The notes beneath the pieces were generated by a model. That model saw nothing but the letters and a program-made list of their open reading frames with translations. It searched no databases and had not been told where the DNA came from. A stretch of 64,000 bases of DNA from Rotaria socialis (Eukaryota; Rotifera; Eurotatoria; Philodinida; Philodinidae): assembly GCA_905331475.1 (NCBI GenBank), contig CAJNYU010000182.1, forward strand, positions 128,343 through 192,342. Direction: 5' to 3'. This document shows, piece after piece, positions 46,560-59,688 of this stretch (the stretch's first letter is position 1; every line of letters begins with the position of its first letter). The position numbers and the translations under genes were made by a program.

Positions 46560-48610
46560 TCAGCGAAATGCTAAACCTCTGCAGTGTATGTCAAAAACAA
46601 CAGTAAATGTGCTATTTTCACTAAACAGTACTTTTAGAGTAACCTGTACTGAACAGAGTGGATGATAATAACATACTATTGTATATTCATTGTGGGCATG
46701 CTGATCATTGTGAATATACTGATCTACTTTATAGCATATGACTTTCTGTGAAGCTTGATTTTTTAATATTTAAAAGTCAACGACGTTTGTGAATTTAGAT
46801 TTGGTTCTTATTTTAAAGAAGAAAACAGTTCACTTTTTTTACTTTCATCGATTACTATTCAAAAAAAAAGGCTAACAAAAGACAGATCTCATACTTTAGA
46901 GATTCTCATCCTACTAAGAACCTTAACTTTCTTTTATAGATATGTTTTATTTCCAAAGATGTACATCATACATCGTATTCTCCCCTTTATCGTGGAATTA
47001 CAAAGATATTTATTCTATTATATTTAAAAATAACTAATTCTGCCATCATTCAAAGCCTAAAACAATTATTTAATGAGATAACTATCAAAATAACTATGAT
47101 ATGTAATTAAGTATGTGTTCTGTTTGCTAAAAGTATATTCTCGAACTGTGGATTATTACAAACATAAATTAAAGATATCCTACATCTTTTGCCGCCGCTC
47201 TTTGGTATGATTACAGCATAATTGAGAAATCCCAAATGGTCAATTCTAGCTTACAGGTAGTCATAAGCTTGCACAGCACCAGTATATCTGCACGCACTTA
47301 TCTATTGCTGATTTTAATATTCGTTCTAACAAATGCGTCACACAATCTAAAATTTAGGTAAATCCATTAGATTCACACCTTATTTAGTAAGTATGCACGA
47401 GTTCCACATTAATACGATGAGACCAAGAAGAAAAACGATTAATGAAGAGAACTAGGTACAGCATGGAAAGTAATGTGATTGCTGTAGATGAGAAAAGCAT
47501 AATCATAGACACTACTGTATGTAGCGTCTGAATTGAGCTTATCTCAACCGCATACCCACCAGTAGCATCATTCTGAAAGCTGGATACGACGATCCCATCC
47601 CATAGTCAAACCTATTACCACAGGCCTCTGACTGTCCTCTACATAGGATTGATTCACTGCGTGTTCGCTTATTGTCTAGAAGAAAAAATAGACTAACCTT
47701 CTTTCTCACTGCACACTCACACCCTGAAACTTGGAAAACGTTGTTTTCTTTATTTTTTAATTATTGTTTAAACTACACTGTGTGCAAATCAAAATAGATG
47801 CTGTGTGTTATTTATACGAAAAAAATGTTTTAATATTATCTTAAAAAAATAAGAGCAATCATATTCTGATTAACATAATAATTGGCAATCATGGATTGAG
47901 CAGCAACAGTGTACAAAAAAAATGCACTGATTTATGCAGCAACAGAGGTTTCATTTTATTTATGTATGTTTTATTTTTATTTTTATATATTCTCTTAAGT
48001 ACATGTTGATAGAGAGACAATTAAAAAATGCGCAATAAAATTCTTACTAGTGCGAGGTTTTCCTGTTTTGATCGTTTTAAAGTGTGGAAAACATTTTTTC
48101 TTGAAACAAAATTTTAGGTCCTAAAAAATATTTACCGATGGAATTCACCCATAATACTTCAGTATTATTTATTAGTTATTTTACAGAATATTGTTTTCAG
48201 GAAGTACGCTGCCATACCATCAGTAGAAAATCAGTAGAAAACAGCTGAATAAATCTTCGCAAAATTAAGTTCCAATATCTGGCTGTTTACCATAATTATT
48301 AATCAATTTAGACAAGAATTTCAAATTTTAGTTTCATAGACTATAAAGCACATTATCCCAAGAGGTCATCCGATGGGTATTTCAACCACACGATTTGAAG
48401 TTTCCATTCCCATCGAAAATAAAAACGTACTGCTCGGATTCCCATTATTTGATGGATCGAGGGGTTAGTAATACACGGAGTTTTCAACTAGTCGAATAGC
48501 TCTGCCTGATAAGATGAAAATTAAAACGAATTTTTAGATATGGATGTCTTATTTTCGAGTCGTCGAAACCTTTTGATTAAATGCCGAGGAGAAGATTAGA
48601 GCATAGGCAC
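46560..48610. other. Gene-poor stretch with a GC-richer remnant
   Basis: AT-rich except for about 47520-47690, where a minus-strand frame reads ACGNRFDYGMGSSYPAFRMM before stops. This may be a decayed exon. I cannot identify it. Confidence 0.3.
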
Positions 48611-49041
48611 GCTCTAAATAAAAATCGCTTCACCGGGAACCCTAGAAAATAGGTTTTCGACCGTTCCAACAACCCAAATAGATTTCCAGGCTGATTCAAA
48701 AAGCCTGAATACGTTTTCGGACTAATATCGGATACCTTTGAAAGGTGCTTGGCAGGAAAAAATGAATTTCGGAAAAAGTGACAGGATTTCTGAATTTATA
48801 GAAACGGATCACTTTTCCCGGAAACAGTGTAGCGTTTCCTGGTTTGTCACTGTATGAAACGCTTTTAAGATTTTCGATGCCCGGAAACTCATTTTCTCCT
48901 TCCAGGAACCATTCAAAGGTATCCGATATTAGTCCGAAAATGTATTCAGGTTTTCGGAATCAGCCTGGAAACCTATTTTGGTTTTCGAAAGCTCGGAAGC
49001 CTATGCCCGCGCTTCCCGGGGAAACGATTTTTATTTAGAGT
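48611..49041. repeat. Palindromic element with CTCTAAATAAAAATCG ends
   Basis: About 430 bp. The ends CTCTAAATAAAAATCG and CGATTTTTATTTAGAG are perfect inverted 16-mers, and the arms continue for about 130 bp each (for example CGGACTAATATCGGATACCT against AGGTATCCGATATTAGTCCG). The centre is a less regular hairpin with CCCGGAAAC motifs. There is no coding capacity. I see no clear target duplication. Confidence 0.86.
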
Positions 49042-50418
49042 GATACTTACGTTGAATAGTCGTTGAACATCTTCTAAACTAAATATTAACTATGTTTCTT
49101 CGATGAAAATGATCTTTTCAATGCTAATAAGAATAGACCTTAGAATTTGCATATTTGTTCGAAGTTTTCAAACTTTACAAAAAAACGTTTTAGCCGAAAA
49201 AATATGCATTTGAGATGTGTCCAACTAACAAATCAGCTTTTCTTCAAGTTTCAGATGTCGTGTAAGTAGCTCATTGAGCAAATCATTTTATTTCGTGATA
49301 AAATGTAAAATTAATATTGGTACACTTTACTAGAGGCTCATAACGCAATATTCATGCTGAATTTTTGTTGGTGAATAACATTTTACAAACCAGTGTTGAA
49401 TATCATTTTCGATCGTTTAATATTAAACGAACTTTAGAAAATTATTAATTAAAGGTTCAATAAACATTTCTCTTATAATTTAGCTGAATAAACTAGAATA
49501 ATTTTAAATATTCTTTGAATAGCTGTCACAAAAGAAAAATTAAATTTATCGCTTGAAACTATCGTTTTCCCAGGTTTGTTCTATCGGAGCGCTATGTATT
49601 ACTCTTCCGATAGGTTTCTTTTTCTCAAGTACTCTAAACTCCGATGAGTGACGAGGGATCTAAAAATTTTTGAAGAGTCAAAAATAGGTTTCCGATTGGA
49701 CAATTTTCGAGTCCTCGAAATTCGATGACTGCTGAGGGGCTCGAAATCGAAACAGAACGAACAAAAATGATGTAGTTTACATTTCCAAGCACTCATAACA
49801 CTCATCGTACGCTTTTCAATGTCTTGCAAAGGTATACCTTTACAAGGTGAAATGTTTTATTGAAAAATACTTTTTAAATATTGATGCCTCAAATTAGTAA
49901 CATGCTTCTAGTTAATAGTATATGCAAATTTAGAAATTCGAATTATAACAAGTCAATGGAATATCTTCTACTGAAATATGACGTAAATTTGATTGCATAA
50001 TAATAATGAAAATATACTACCAAAACCATGAAGCAGCAATACACAAGCAAAATGTTTTACACCTGTTCCAACTGCATGACTAAATTTTGAAAGAATAATA
50101 TTTCGTTAGATTTACTTATGTTGATACTTTCAGTGCTGTGTCCTGTAGTTTCTTGATGGTAGATATGTCGAAAAGTTCTCAAATATTTAAAGTAATCGTA
50201 TCACAAAAAGTTTTATTTGCATTCGAAGAAACCTAGGGAACCTATTTAGATGCTCATTTTCTACCTGTCATTCAAGGAAAGAAATAGGTTGTACGTCGTT
50301 AAGTTGCGAGCCTGCTTGAGTGTTTTTCAGATCGTTTCAATTGAAATAAACATACATTTAAAAAACAATATTTCCATTTATTCTTTTCTTTTTTCTTTCA
50401 AATAATGAACTGATATTC
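49042..50418. other. Gene-poor AT-rich stretch
   Basis: No supported gene. A slightly GC-richer patch at 49560-49760 has TCGAG-type repeats but no readable protein. Confidence 0.4.
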
Positions 50419-50426
50419 TATATTTA

Positions 50427-50548
50427 GGTCTTGGTGGAAAAGAGCGAAAAGGAAAATAGCGAAAGAAAGACAAAGAAAACTTCCATATATGGATATTTTC
50501 TTTTCTTTTTTTTCGCTATTTTCCTTTTCGCTCTTTTCCTCCAAGACC
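50427..50548. mobile_element. Short hairpin MITE with 8-bp target duplication
   Basis: A 122-bp element made almost wholly of two inverted arms of about 50 bp. The left arm starts GGTCTTGGTGGAAAAGAGCG and the right ends CGCTCTTTTCCTCCAAGACC. The flanks are identical octamers, TATATTTA at 50419-50426 and 50549-50556. One arm is nearly all purine and the other pyrimidine, so any transcript would form a stable hairpin. The superfamily is uncertain; the duplication length fits hAT. Confidence 0.85.
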
Positions 50549-50556
50549 TATATTTA

Positions 50557-53500
50557 AATCAAACGATCTATCATAAAGTGTATCACTCATAGTGCACTGT
50601 ATAAATATGTTTTATTATTCTTTTTAAATCATTCGAGAAAACTGTCGATCAAATTTTCGGAGCAATAATAATCAAACTTGAAGGCTGCAAAAAAAACATA
50701 TTTTTGAATTTCTTTTGAATATTAAGAAAACGTTTTGATAACATAAACTCAAATATTGTTCGTCCACAGACCACTGAATACATTCTTTGATATAGGCCGG
50801 AATAAATGAAGAAACTTATAGTTTTTCTAAATCCTTTGAAATTTCTATGCTATCTGATAAAACTTTACATTGAAAAAACAGTTAACTCATGGTAGCTTTT
50901 GCAAGCCTGCCGTAATTCCATCAATAACTGCATCAATAACACAAAAACATAAGTATTGTAGAAAGACGAGGTCTGTGGCGCCTCAATGAAAAAATTACCC
51001 ACAACTTCAAGTTTACTCGTACTATGACAACCTATTCAAATTTTCATATGAAGATTAATCAAAACAAGATGAAGCCATAGGAGTCTGCGGCAACTACTAA
51101 CCATGAAATGTTGTGGTTTGTTGTTGATTTAAGCTTAGTTGCCAGCAGTATGCTGACTGTTTTATAAAAAGCAGAAATTGATTGTCGTTTTTATGCATGT
51201 GAATTAATCAGATTCCGAAATGCATTATTGACATGTACATTAGTGATCGAAAAATATCGAAAGAAAAAAGATGTTGTTGTTGTTATGTAGCGGTAAACAT
51301 AAAAACCCTTCGCATTTTTCATTAAACTGCAGCAGTCTTTTTTTTACCAATCAAGCTAAAAGAAGTAAGTGTGGGCAAAGCAAAGAATTCAAGGTATGAG
51401 TAGGCCATTCAATTTCGCAGCTCTTAATTAAAAAGATTGATTAATTGTGTTTGTTTATCACTTAATATGATATGAAATGAATTACAGGAGCATTAGTGTT
51501 CAAATTAAATGATAAACACAACATCTAAATTTCAGTATCATGTATTAAGTGAATCCATTCAGTTCTTGTCCTAGCTTACGTCTTATTAGATAAAACTATC
51601 TAACTCTAATTCTTATTAGCATTATGCAGATAGTTTGTTGTTAACGGGTAATTATTTTGTGAAGTGCTGAAAAATATTTAAAACCAATAGAACAAGATTA
51701 TAACTTGTTTTACATGCATAACTTTGGAGAATAGAGAAAAATCAATCAATCTATAAATAAACTATTAGAATATTAAACAAATGATAGTCAGATTAAGTTT
51801 TTTCAACTTGAGAAACTTTGATAGAACTCAATAAATAAAAATTCTTTTTGCTTGAGTTCTATTCATTGAAATAATCATACAAATGCTAAAGCAAAACCAA
51901 GGTCACTCAAAAAGTAAAAAATAGAAACAAGACAAAAAAAGAGCGAGAGAGAACAATCGTAGTTGTAGTTGACAATAATACAATGAAGAATAAGATGAGT
52001 TTGAATAAAATGAAATGAAAATTATTGATCACTACCGAAGAAAGAATAAATAGGTAGGAAAATAATGAGTAGTGTCTAGATGCTTCTATCAGATTTTGGT
52101 AGATTCCTGAAGAAAAATAGTATGTACAACAAAGATATCTGTGCTGAGATAAATAAACCAATTAACTTACGAATTTTAGCAATGCTATCAGTAGTAAATG
52201 TGCTGTTGAGCATTTAGTCTCGAGATCGGTTTCAACGAGAAAAGTCAATTCATGTCATCATGAACCTTTCTATGAAGATTATCGCTTCAAATTATGTTTT
52301 TCCAAAACCAGTGTAAAGTCTAAATCAGATCAGTATATAGGTTTTAGTCTTCTCCGGATATATTGTTTGAAATAGAATTCAAGTTAGTTACTATCTGTGG
52401 GTAAACGAGAGCGTATTATAAAAAGTAGCGCATTAGCAATGATGAACGAGAAGTAGTTGGAGGAATGGAAATGTCCCTGCTGAGTAGTAAGTAAAAGAAT
52501 GAGTATAGAAGCATTTTCTCAATACTTCATTAGATAGTGTTCTATCGACACGACGCCACTCTATAGTTAAAAAAGAGTGTTTTGAATGCTCTTCAAGCGT
52601 TTACTGAAGTAACACTTCAGTTTTAGTTAACCATTCCAAATTCATCCTACATACTTGATGGTGTCTGTCAATCGTCATTCCCCTCTGACTTGAAATGAAA
52701 CTCCCATACTTTTAAAACAATATGTAATATGTTGCAATTTTTCGAATAGTAATGGACTATTTTTTAAATCAAGGATAGTTCTCAATGCTACTATATCATT
52801 TATTTTCTTCGGCCTGTGTATTTTTCACTCGAGAATAGAACGTTCTTGGAAGTGAAGCATGCATAATAATCACCGGGTCGTCTTCAAAAAGGTGTTCTGA
52901 ATAGACACATAAATAGAATATAAAACTACTATGAGATTTTGCTAAAATATTAGACATTGGACTACTTGCATTTCGAGAGGCGTATGTCAACATTGCAGAT
53001 ATTAATTTTATTTTTGTTGAATTATAAATATATACTCTACGATCATCAAGTCTATTAATGATTATTCTGAATAAGCTATGTGGTTTGCTTAATTTGTGGG
53101 GTTTTATGAAATCGAAAAAAAAAACTACAGTTGTATAGTGTTGTAAACTGAGGGTGCGGTTGTGGGTGCAGTATATGTGCGGAAAGGGGAACAAGAACGT
53201 GAGTAAGGAATTTTACTCTCTTCCCTCATCATTCTTCTCTTTTCGCTCTCCATTCTTTCTCTTCTTGCTTTCTCCCTGCTCTTTCTCAGCTGAATAGATG
53301 TGACATCGCTATGCTACTGCATTTTTCGATTTTGGTAGAATTCCACAAACTTTCCATTCAGTTGAATTTTCAACAAATTCAAATACTACTTGAAGTGTTC
53401 GATCTGTTGTCTATTGTGCTAGAATATATCAAAAGACTTCTCATAATCGGCACATATGAAGAGCTAAAGTTTAAATATCTTAATCGTTTGATAATATGCT

Positions 53501-53680
53501 CGTAAGAAGATAGCACACGGCTGGGAACTCTAACTGTTTCCGAGCTATAGCGATGGTACTGTACAATTTTTCTGTTCTTGCTCGATTTGCATTGCTATGT
53601 TGAACTATTGACATTTTCTAAGGATTTCTCGTTGATAAAACCTTTTCAGAACAGAAATATCGTCAGCGAGTCAATTATCA
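50557..53680. other. Gene-poor stretch upstream of the intermediate filament gene
   Basis: Mostly AT-rich, without convincing exons. A pyrimidine-rich tract (CTCTTTTCGCTCTCC-like, about 53216-53290) lies some 400 bp before the filament gene and could be part of its promoter. A 132-codon minus-strand frame at 52796-53194 has no recognisable content. Confidence 0.4.
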
Positions 53681-55649
53681 ATGGTGAACGAACGTAGAAT
53701 GGAAAGTTCTGAATCATCCTCGGTTGAATACAATCGTATTGAAAAACCATCAAATTATATGGTGTACAATATTACGCCGACGTTTGTCAAAATCGAGCAA
53801 CTGAAAACTATGTACAGTGCAGATCATCAGCACGAAGTACATGCACTCAGTGAATTGAATGAAAGATTTCGCTCTATGCTCGATTATATTTATCAATTGG
53901 AAACACAAAATTCAAAATACATTTCAAAACTGATTGAATTACGGCGAAAAGTATTTCTTGCGAGTGTCAACGGTAAACTAAGTACTGAACTTACTGATCT
54001 GCACGCTGATGTCAGGGAAGTTAGCTATGCAAAAATTAGCTACGAATCGGAATTCGAACTCTTTCAAGTACAAAGTAAAATGTACCAACAGATGGCCCAG
54101 TTTGGACAGCCATCAGTCGATCAAGGACGAGTAAAATTAGAACAAGAATTGAATCAATCTGGTTCTACTCTTGCCAATCTACGTACGTCCTATGCGTCAA
54201 TGGAGCAAACAGTTGTAGGCCTTCGAGCAAATTTAAAAGATACATTAAGACAGTATATGGCATTGACCAAAGAATGGTCCTCTTTGAAGAAGCAAACAAA
54301 GGAATTGAAGTGCAGTCTACAAGTGATAAATATTCAAATTCAATTTTCCAAGACAATATATTCGTATGTATTACAACGTTTTTAAATTATTTGTTTTCTT
54401 CTTTTTCATAGATAAAAGTTTTCTTTTGGTTTTAGTAAAGCTGATTTTTTTACAATGGATATGGATGATTTTGCTGAATTCTGGAAAGCTGAATGGGCAC
54501 AAATTATCAATAGAGTACATAGTGATTTCGAAATATTATATGGAGCCATTTATCAAGAATCAGTCTCCCATTATGAAAAGAAAAGCAAAGAAATGCAAGT
54601 CGAATTAGAACGATTAGTAAACATTGAGAGAGAGGAGCGAGTCGAGTATGGGCAAGTTCTCGTGACACTCGAGGCTGAATATGAAGAGGTCCAAAAGGTC
54701 CATTCCCAACAAAGAGGACTTTTAATGAAAGCAGAAGCAACATACTGTAAGTTAAATGTTAAACATATCTTCTTCTATTAGCTATTTTAACAACAACAAA
54801 AAACGTGTTGTTTTCTTTGTTTCCTAGCTGAATTAGAATCTGAATATAAAGCACTTCAAATTCAATATCAAGACAAATTTGAAGCACAATCGAAAGAAAT
54901 AGAATGTTTAAATGAAAATATCATAGTAATAGTGAGCAATGTCGAAGAAGTTCAACGAAGGTTAGACAGTGTGCTCTTCGTTGACGCTGAAAGTTCACTT
55001 GTTTTTTCACAATATGTCTAGAAAAATTTGCTTGGAAGGTGAAATTATCGTTTATCGTCATATGTTGGGAAAGACTGAAACAAAGAAAACAATCGAGACT
55101 TCGATTAAAAAGACAAGAACATACGTTGAGAAAAACCAATATGTAGGACCTATCAGTATTGGTAAGCGTGAAATAGAACTTGAGAAAATGACAAAGTCGG
55201 ATTGATATTTTTTCTTTTCTCTTCCCTCAAAGAATGTCCTTTGGAAAGTACATACATTGCTGTGATAAATCAGTCGACGAATGCAGTCATTGATATTTCG
55301 AGGTGGCGGCTGGCTCGACGTGTTGATGCTACAGTCACTCTTCAGTATACAATACCCACTGGAGTTCAAGTTAATCCTGGTCGTGAATTAAGAGTCTATT
55401 CCAAATTTGGTAATGAAGTTTCTCAATTATCGTCAAGTGAGAGTAGTTTTTCGTCATTGATTTATGACAAACTGATCCTAAATGATATATACTCACTGGG
55501 TAAGTGATTTTATCAAGCTATTCTAATTACTATTGCTTTTCTATCGTTGTCTAGGTATCGGTGAAACTATCGAAACAGTTGTGTTGGACGATCGTGACAA
55601 CGAGGTAGCATCATGTTTACAGCAAGCAGAGTCTGATTGGACAGAATAA
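53681..55649 (+). CDS. Intermediate filament protein with lamin-tail domain
   Basis: Six exons (53681-54363, 54436-54746, 54828-54960, 55022-55161, 55233-55499, 55555-55649) join in frame to 542 aa. After a short head comes coil 1A (HALSELNERFRSMLDYIYQL), then long coiled-coil segments. The rod ends with CLEGEIIVYRHMLG, equivalent to the conserved rod-end motif of intermediate filaments. Residues about 425-535 form a lamin-tail Ig-like domain (STYIAVINQSTNAVIDISRW, PGRELRVYSK, ETIETVVLDD). The C-terminus DWTE lacks a CaaX box, and I see no clear nuclear signal. It is thus more likely a cytoplasmic invertebrate filament protein than a nuclear lamin. AATAAA strings follow the stop by about 125 bp. 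Confidence 0.92.
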
Positions 55650-58600
55650 GATTAATAGCAAAAACATTAAATTATACGGTGATCGACAATCAGACTGATA
55701 GATAACATTGAATTAGATTATTAGCCTTCTAATATTTTCTAATAGATATTTTAATATTTTTACTTTCACTAAAATAAATAAATATGTACAGTGAATTTTA
55801 AAAACTATGCTTAATGTAATTAGTCGTTTAATAGATTTATCAAAAATCGCAATATTCTTTTCTTATTGGTTTGTCCAAAGAACATGCCGAGAGTTGTTGT
55901 ATTATTTAAAAGATTTAGATATTCCAATTCGAATATACTTTCAAAACCATTTATTCTGATGTTGCTGCCGGTTTACGTATTCTGCTTTGGGGATGAGACT
56001 ATCGCCGCTGAACTCAACTAATTAGGGTTTGGGTATGAAGCGGCTATAGATAATTTGAAATATTTTTCGTAACCTGTGTCAATTTTTAGGAGCATTGGCG
56101 TTTTATTCCGAACATGAAACATAGTCACTCACACTCTTAGTAGATAGAATCAGTATATCGATCATTACCAATGAGACTTACTTCTTTTGCTTTTACTATC
56201 TAGGTCGTCAGCTTGGCGTTTTCGATAGAACGGTCTGTCTGCGGGGATATTGGCTAAACAAGCCAGCTTGATCTCTAATCTAAATCAATCAGTACATCGC
56301 CATGAAGAATTGACTTCACATATATTTGATGATCTGTTCGTATAATAGCGTGACTGGAAAGTAAAGCAAATAAATATCGTTCCATTTTGTAATAGTAATT
56401 CTATAGTTTTAACTTCTACTATGAGCATAGGATAGAAAATGCTTCTCAAAATTAGATTGTATTTCCATGAAAATAAATAAAAGCCAATCTTGTAAGTGAA
56501 TAGTGATTGCTGAATATCTAATAGCAAATCATTGTGCAATGTTTTTATCATAATATCAGTCACGTTTGTATTTAGAGTAAAAGATAACGAATTGAAGTTA
56601 AACAAATCAATAAATTTTCTTAGCTTAGCATTATTTCTTCAAGATCTTTCAAAATGTGTAATGTGTCTGATGGCAATATGCCATCGAATTTTTATTCTTT
56701 ATTATAAAATCATCTTTGTTTTGTTTATTGCCACTGTTGCTTACATGACAAAAGATATACGTATGTCGAGAATAAGTCCTAAACGATTGGAGTACTTACT
56801 CGACAATATCTTATTGGAGCAAACTTTTGTAAAAACAAAAATAGCCGACCGTTCTGTGTTAACAGTGAATTTCCATTTGAAGTGATTTTCATATGTATCA
56901 CAGAACTTCCCTATCAATAGATTTTCTTCTCAATGAATACTTCAAGGACGTATCTTTCATTATTATGAATTAAAAGTAAACTATCATCAACATAGGTATG
57001 CATCTGTCTTGCCGGAGAAACAATTTCTGCTAATAGACTTTATCATAACAAAAACCTTGTGATTGATATTATACTCTTTCTTTATTCATTATACTACTGC
57101 TGCTTTATACTATATTTTTTCTTTGAATAATCCAATTGTTTCTGTCTGTTGCTTTTGGTTCTCTGGACTTTCCTTCTGTTCGTCGATTTCTCGTTTTCTT
57201 TTACAGTTCATTGCTTGATACATATTCCACTATTTCCATCATTTTTTTAATTCTATATCTACATATAAATATGTCATTCGTATTTTGCTGCAATTTTTTT
57301 CATAATAACTTCTAATTGTTACTGGTAAGCAGAAAAGTGCCTTATAATATTTTCGAACAGACATAATAGCAAACAAACAAACAATGACATTAGAGAGATT
57401 ATTCGTACTTCGCTTGTAACCATTTTTCACAGTAGCTCATCAGAGAATCATGAACGTTTTATGGCTGACTATACGATTTTGATGACGAAATCAAAAGTTG
57501 TCATACATTCGAAATTCTCGAGCTGATGCATTCCATGAGCAATATTATATTGTAATAGATTTGAAAATAGTGACCTTCTTTATCAATCTCTTCTTCTTAG
57601 CTGTAAAACATTTGATAGAACTCCAATGTTTTGTTCCTTTCTTTGAATGTTCTTTAATTTGAAAAAATAAATATCAGAACCTTGATAACATCTGTAAAAA
57701 CATTCCATCATGTTTTCCGTTTATTTAATTAAGGTATGTTTTGTCAACTTTAAAAGTATATTTTAGCTGGAAGCAAAAAGTCATAAGGCGTCGCGAACAC
57801 TTTCTTGTATAATTAGAAGAATTTTTAAGTAACTTCCAACACGATATTTTTGACTAAATAATCAGATTTATTAGAAAAGCAAAACTTAATTTTTTCTCGC
57901 ATCAAAAGTTTTTCACAGTAGATTGAATTAGTTCTGCACTTACGAATCTTAATAACAAGCAGAGATCTGTAGATTAATGTTCGAATAGATTTATTCAAGC
58001 AAGAAAAATCATCGTCCAACGGAAATTTCAAATTTTAATATATTATAGGAACTGCGACGACGTGAAAATAATAATAATAATTTGCTTAAAATGAATGAAG
58101 ACATGAATTTTCAGTAGATCCAAAGTTCATCGCGTTCAATAATAAAGTGCTTTTGTCAAATTTAACAACGCTAAGATAACATCAGAATACAACAACAATA
58201 CTGAAGAACCTTTATTTTGATGCGGAAGTAAACGTGAACGTATATTAATAATGAAAATGGCGCACCATTCTATACATTTGGCATCACAAAAACGATATAT
58301 GCCATTTAATGAATATCTTTTTCTCGTAGAGCTCTATTAAATTTTCCAAAGAAATGTTTCCATAGGAACTTTTTCGAATAAGTATTCAAAAGAAAAATCC
58401 ATCGAAGATATACTCTTATCAGTTATATTCTAACGTAAACTGACGTTATCAGCGATAATAACTATTTAGTCAGAATCAAAAGAAAATCTTACAGAGAAAA
58501 ATGCTTCAATTTATATCATTGAAACTAGTCAGGCTTCATTCATTTATATATCAATAATATCCACATACAAAAACGAATAGAAAAATTATTTTCGAATAAT

Positions 58601-58837
58601 TCCATAGACTATATGTTTTCTTTCGTGCTTGAAGGAATAATATATGTAAAAATTCGAACAGACAGAAAAACTGTTGAAATTACATTTAAAAGAAGAAGAA
58701 GAAAAAGACAAATTCACGACTATACACAGTTGTTCTATAGTGAATAATCATGATATCTTGATCATATAGATTTTTATTTTTTGTCTTTCAAAAAAAAAAT
58801 AGAACGAAGAAAAAAGAAATGTATTTAATAGAATCGA
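55650..58837. other. Intergenic stretch with possible decayed exons
   Basis: At about 55880-56270 the plus strand has fragments that read like coding sequence (ELLYYLKDLDIPIRIYFQNH, then RQLGVFDRTVCLRGYWLNKP after a plausible acceptor at 56204), interrupted by stops. A 117-codon plus-strand frame at 56532-56885 is hydrophobic in its first half. I cannot assign either. The rest is AT-rich, without signal. Confidence 0.3.
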
Positions 58838-59688
58838 TTATTTCTTTTGAACCTAAATTAAACAAAGAACACATGAATAAATTTTTATTTTTAATAAACA
58901 AAATTATTTTGTTTTAAACATACCGGTAAATATAATTTAAATTCCGGTGGTAATTCATCTTCCGAATAAAGTCGATCCGAAAAGTAAACACGTCGAATAC
59001 GACAATTAGCATGAATCTATAAACGAAATAAATAGTCTTTCTTTCAGAAAACTACTTCTTTCATAAAAAAATCAATATATACTTGAACTCGAAGGGTTTC
59101 AATATAATTGGTACCATAAGCACGTCGTGTAAAATCAGATAAATTAAATTGAATTTGATTCCATCCATCATCCAAACGCATTGGCATTGTACATATAAAT
59201 GGCTTTACACGTGTTGTTGATTGATAATTACTAGCACGAAAACGCCGACGTACATTTCGATCATCAAGAACCTAATGTTATTTTTATTTATAAATCAAAG
59301 AAAACATGAATACACTAATTATTATTTTCTTCTTACTTGTACTTCAAATGTAAAGTATTTCTTCAAATTTTTTATAATCATAACTAGAAATGGTAATTTA
59401 ATGCCTAGGGTTTTTTTTGGATCAGCTGGACATGTTACATATGTTGTACTAACATTGGTACCAACGATTTCCAAAACGAGTGATTGAATTTCGTTATCTG
59501 TTATTCTTTTGATATGCCCATTACGTACCTAAATAGATGTCAATGGGTTTTTTGTTTTTATTTAATAAGAAAAAAAAATGATTCAATCAACAGAACATAC
59601 GTACTTTTTTATCCCAAATCTGTAATGGTTTACTACCGATACTGTACAGTATGGAAAGAAAGCCGCTTTGAAACGTATTTTTGAACAT
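58838..59688 (-). CDS. CFAP20: CFAP20 (BUG22), axonemal inner-junction protein
   Basis: Five exons: 59605-59688, 59337-59528, 59083-59271, 58924-59017 and a 15-nt last exon 58838-58852 ending VQKK. The sequence is almost identical to CFAP20 of other animals: [112 protein letters not shown]. It acts at the B-tubule inner junction of cilia and centrioles. Exon 4 has one base too many: at 58980-58984 five A occur where four would give [14 protein letters not shown]. Given the extreme conservation this is most likely a sequence error. With four A the protein is 192 aa, against 193 in humans. Confidence 0.93.

Noticed and set aside
52796-53194. 132-codon minus-strand frame
   Set aside because: AT-rich composition, no recognisable domain or signal, and no splice partners. 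It is within what chance allows in a gene-poor AT-rich stretch.
56532-56885. 117-codon plus-strand frame with a hydrophobic first half
   Set aside because: The hydrophobic part is explained by T-rich sequence. No family motif, no clear start context and no supporting neighbour exons.
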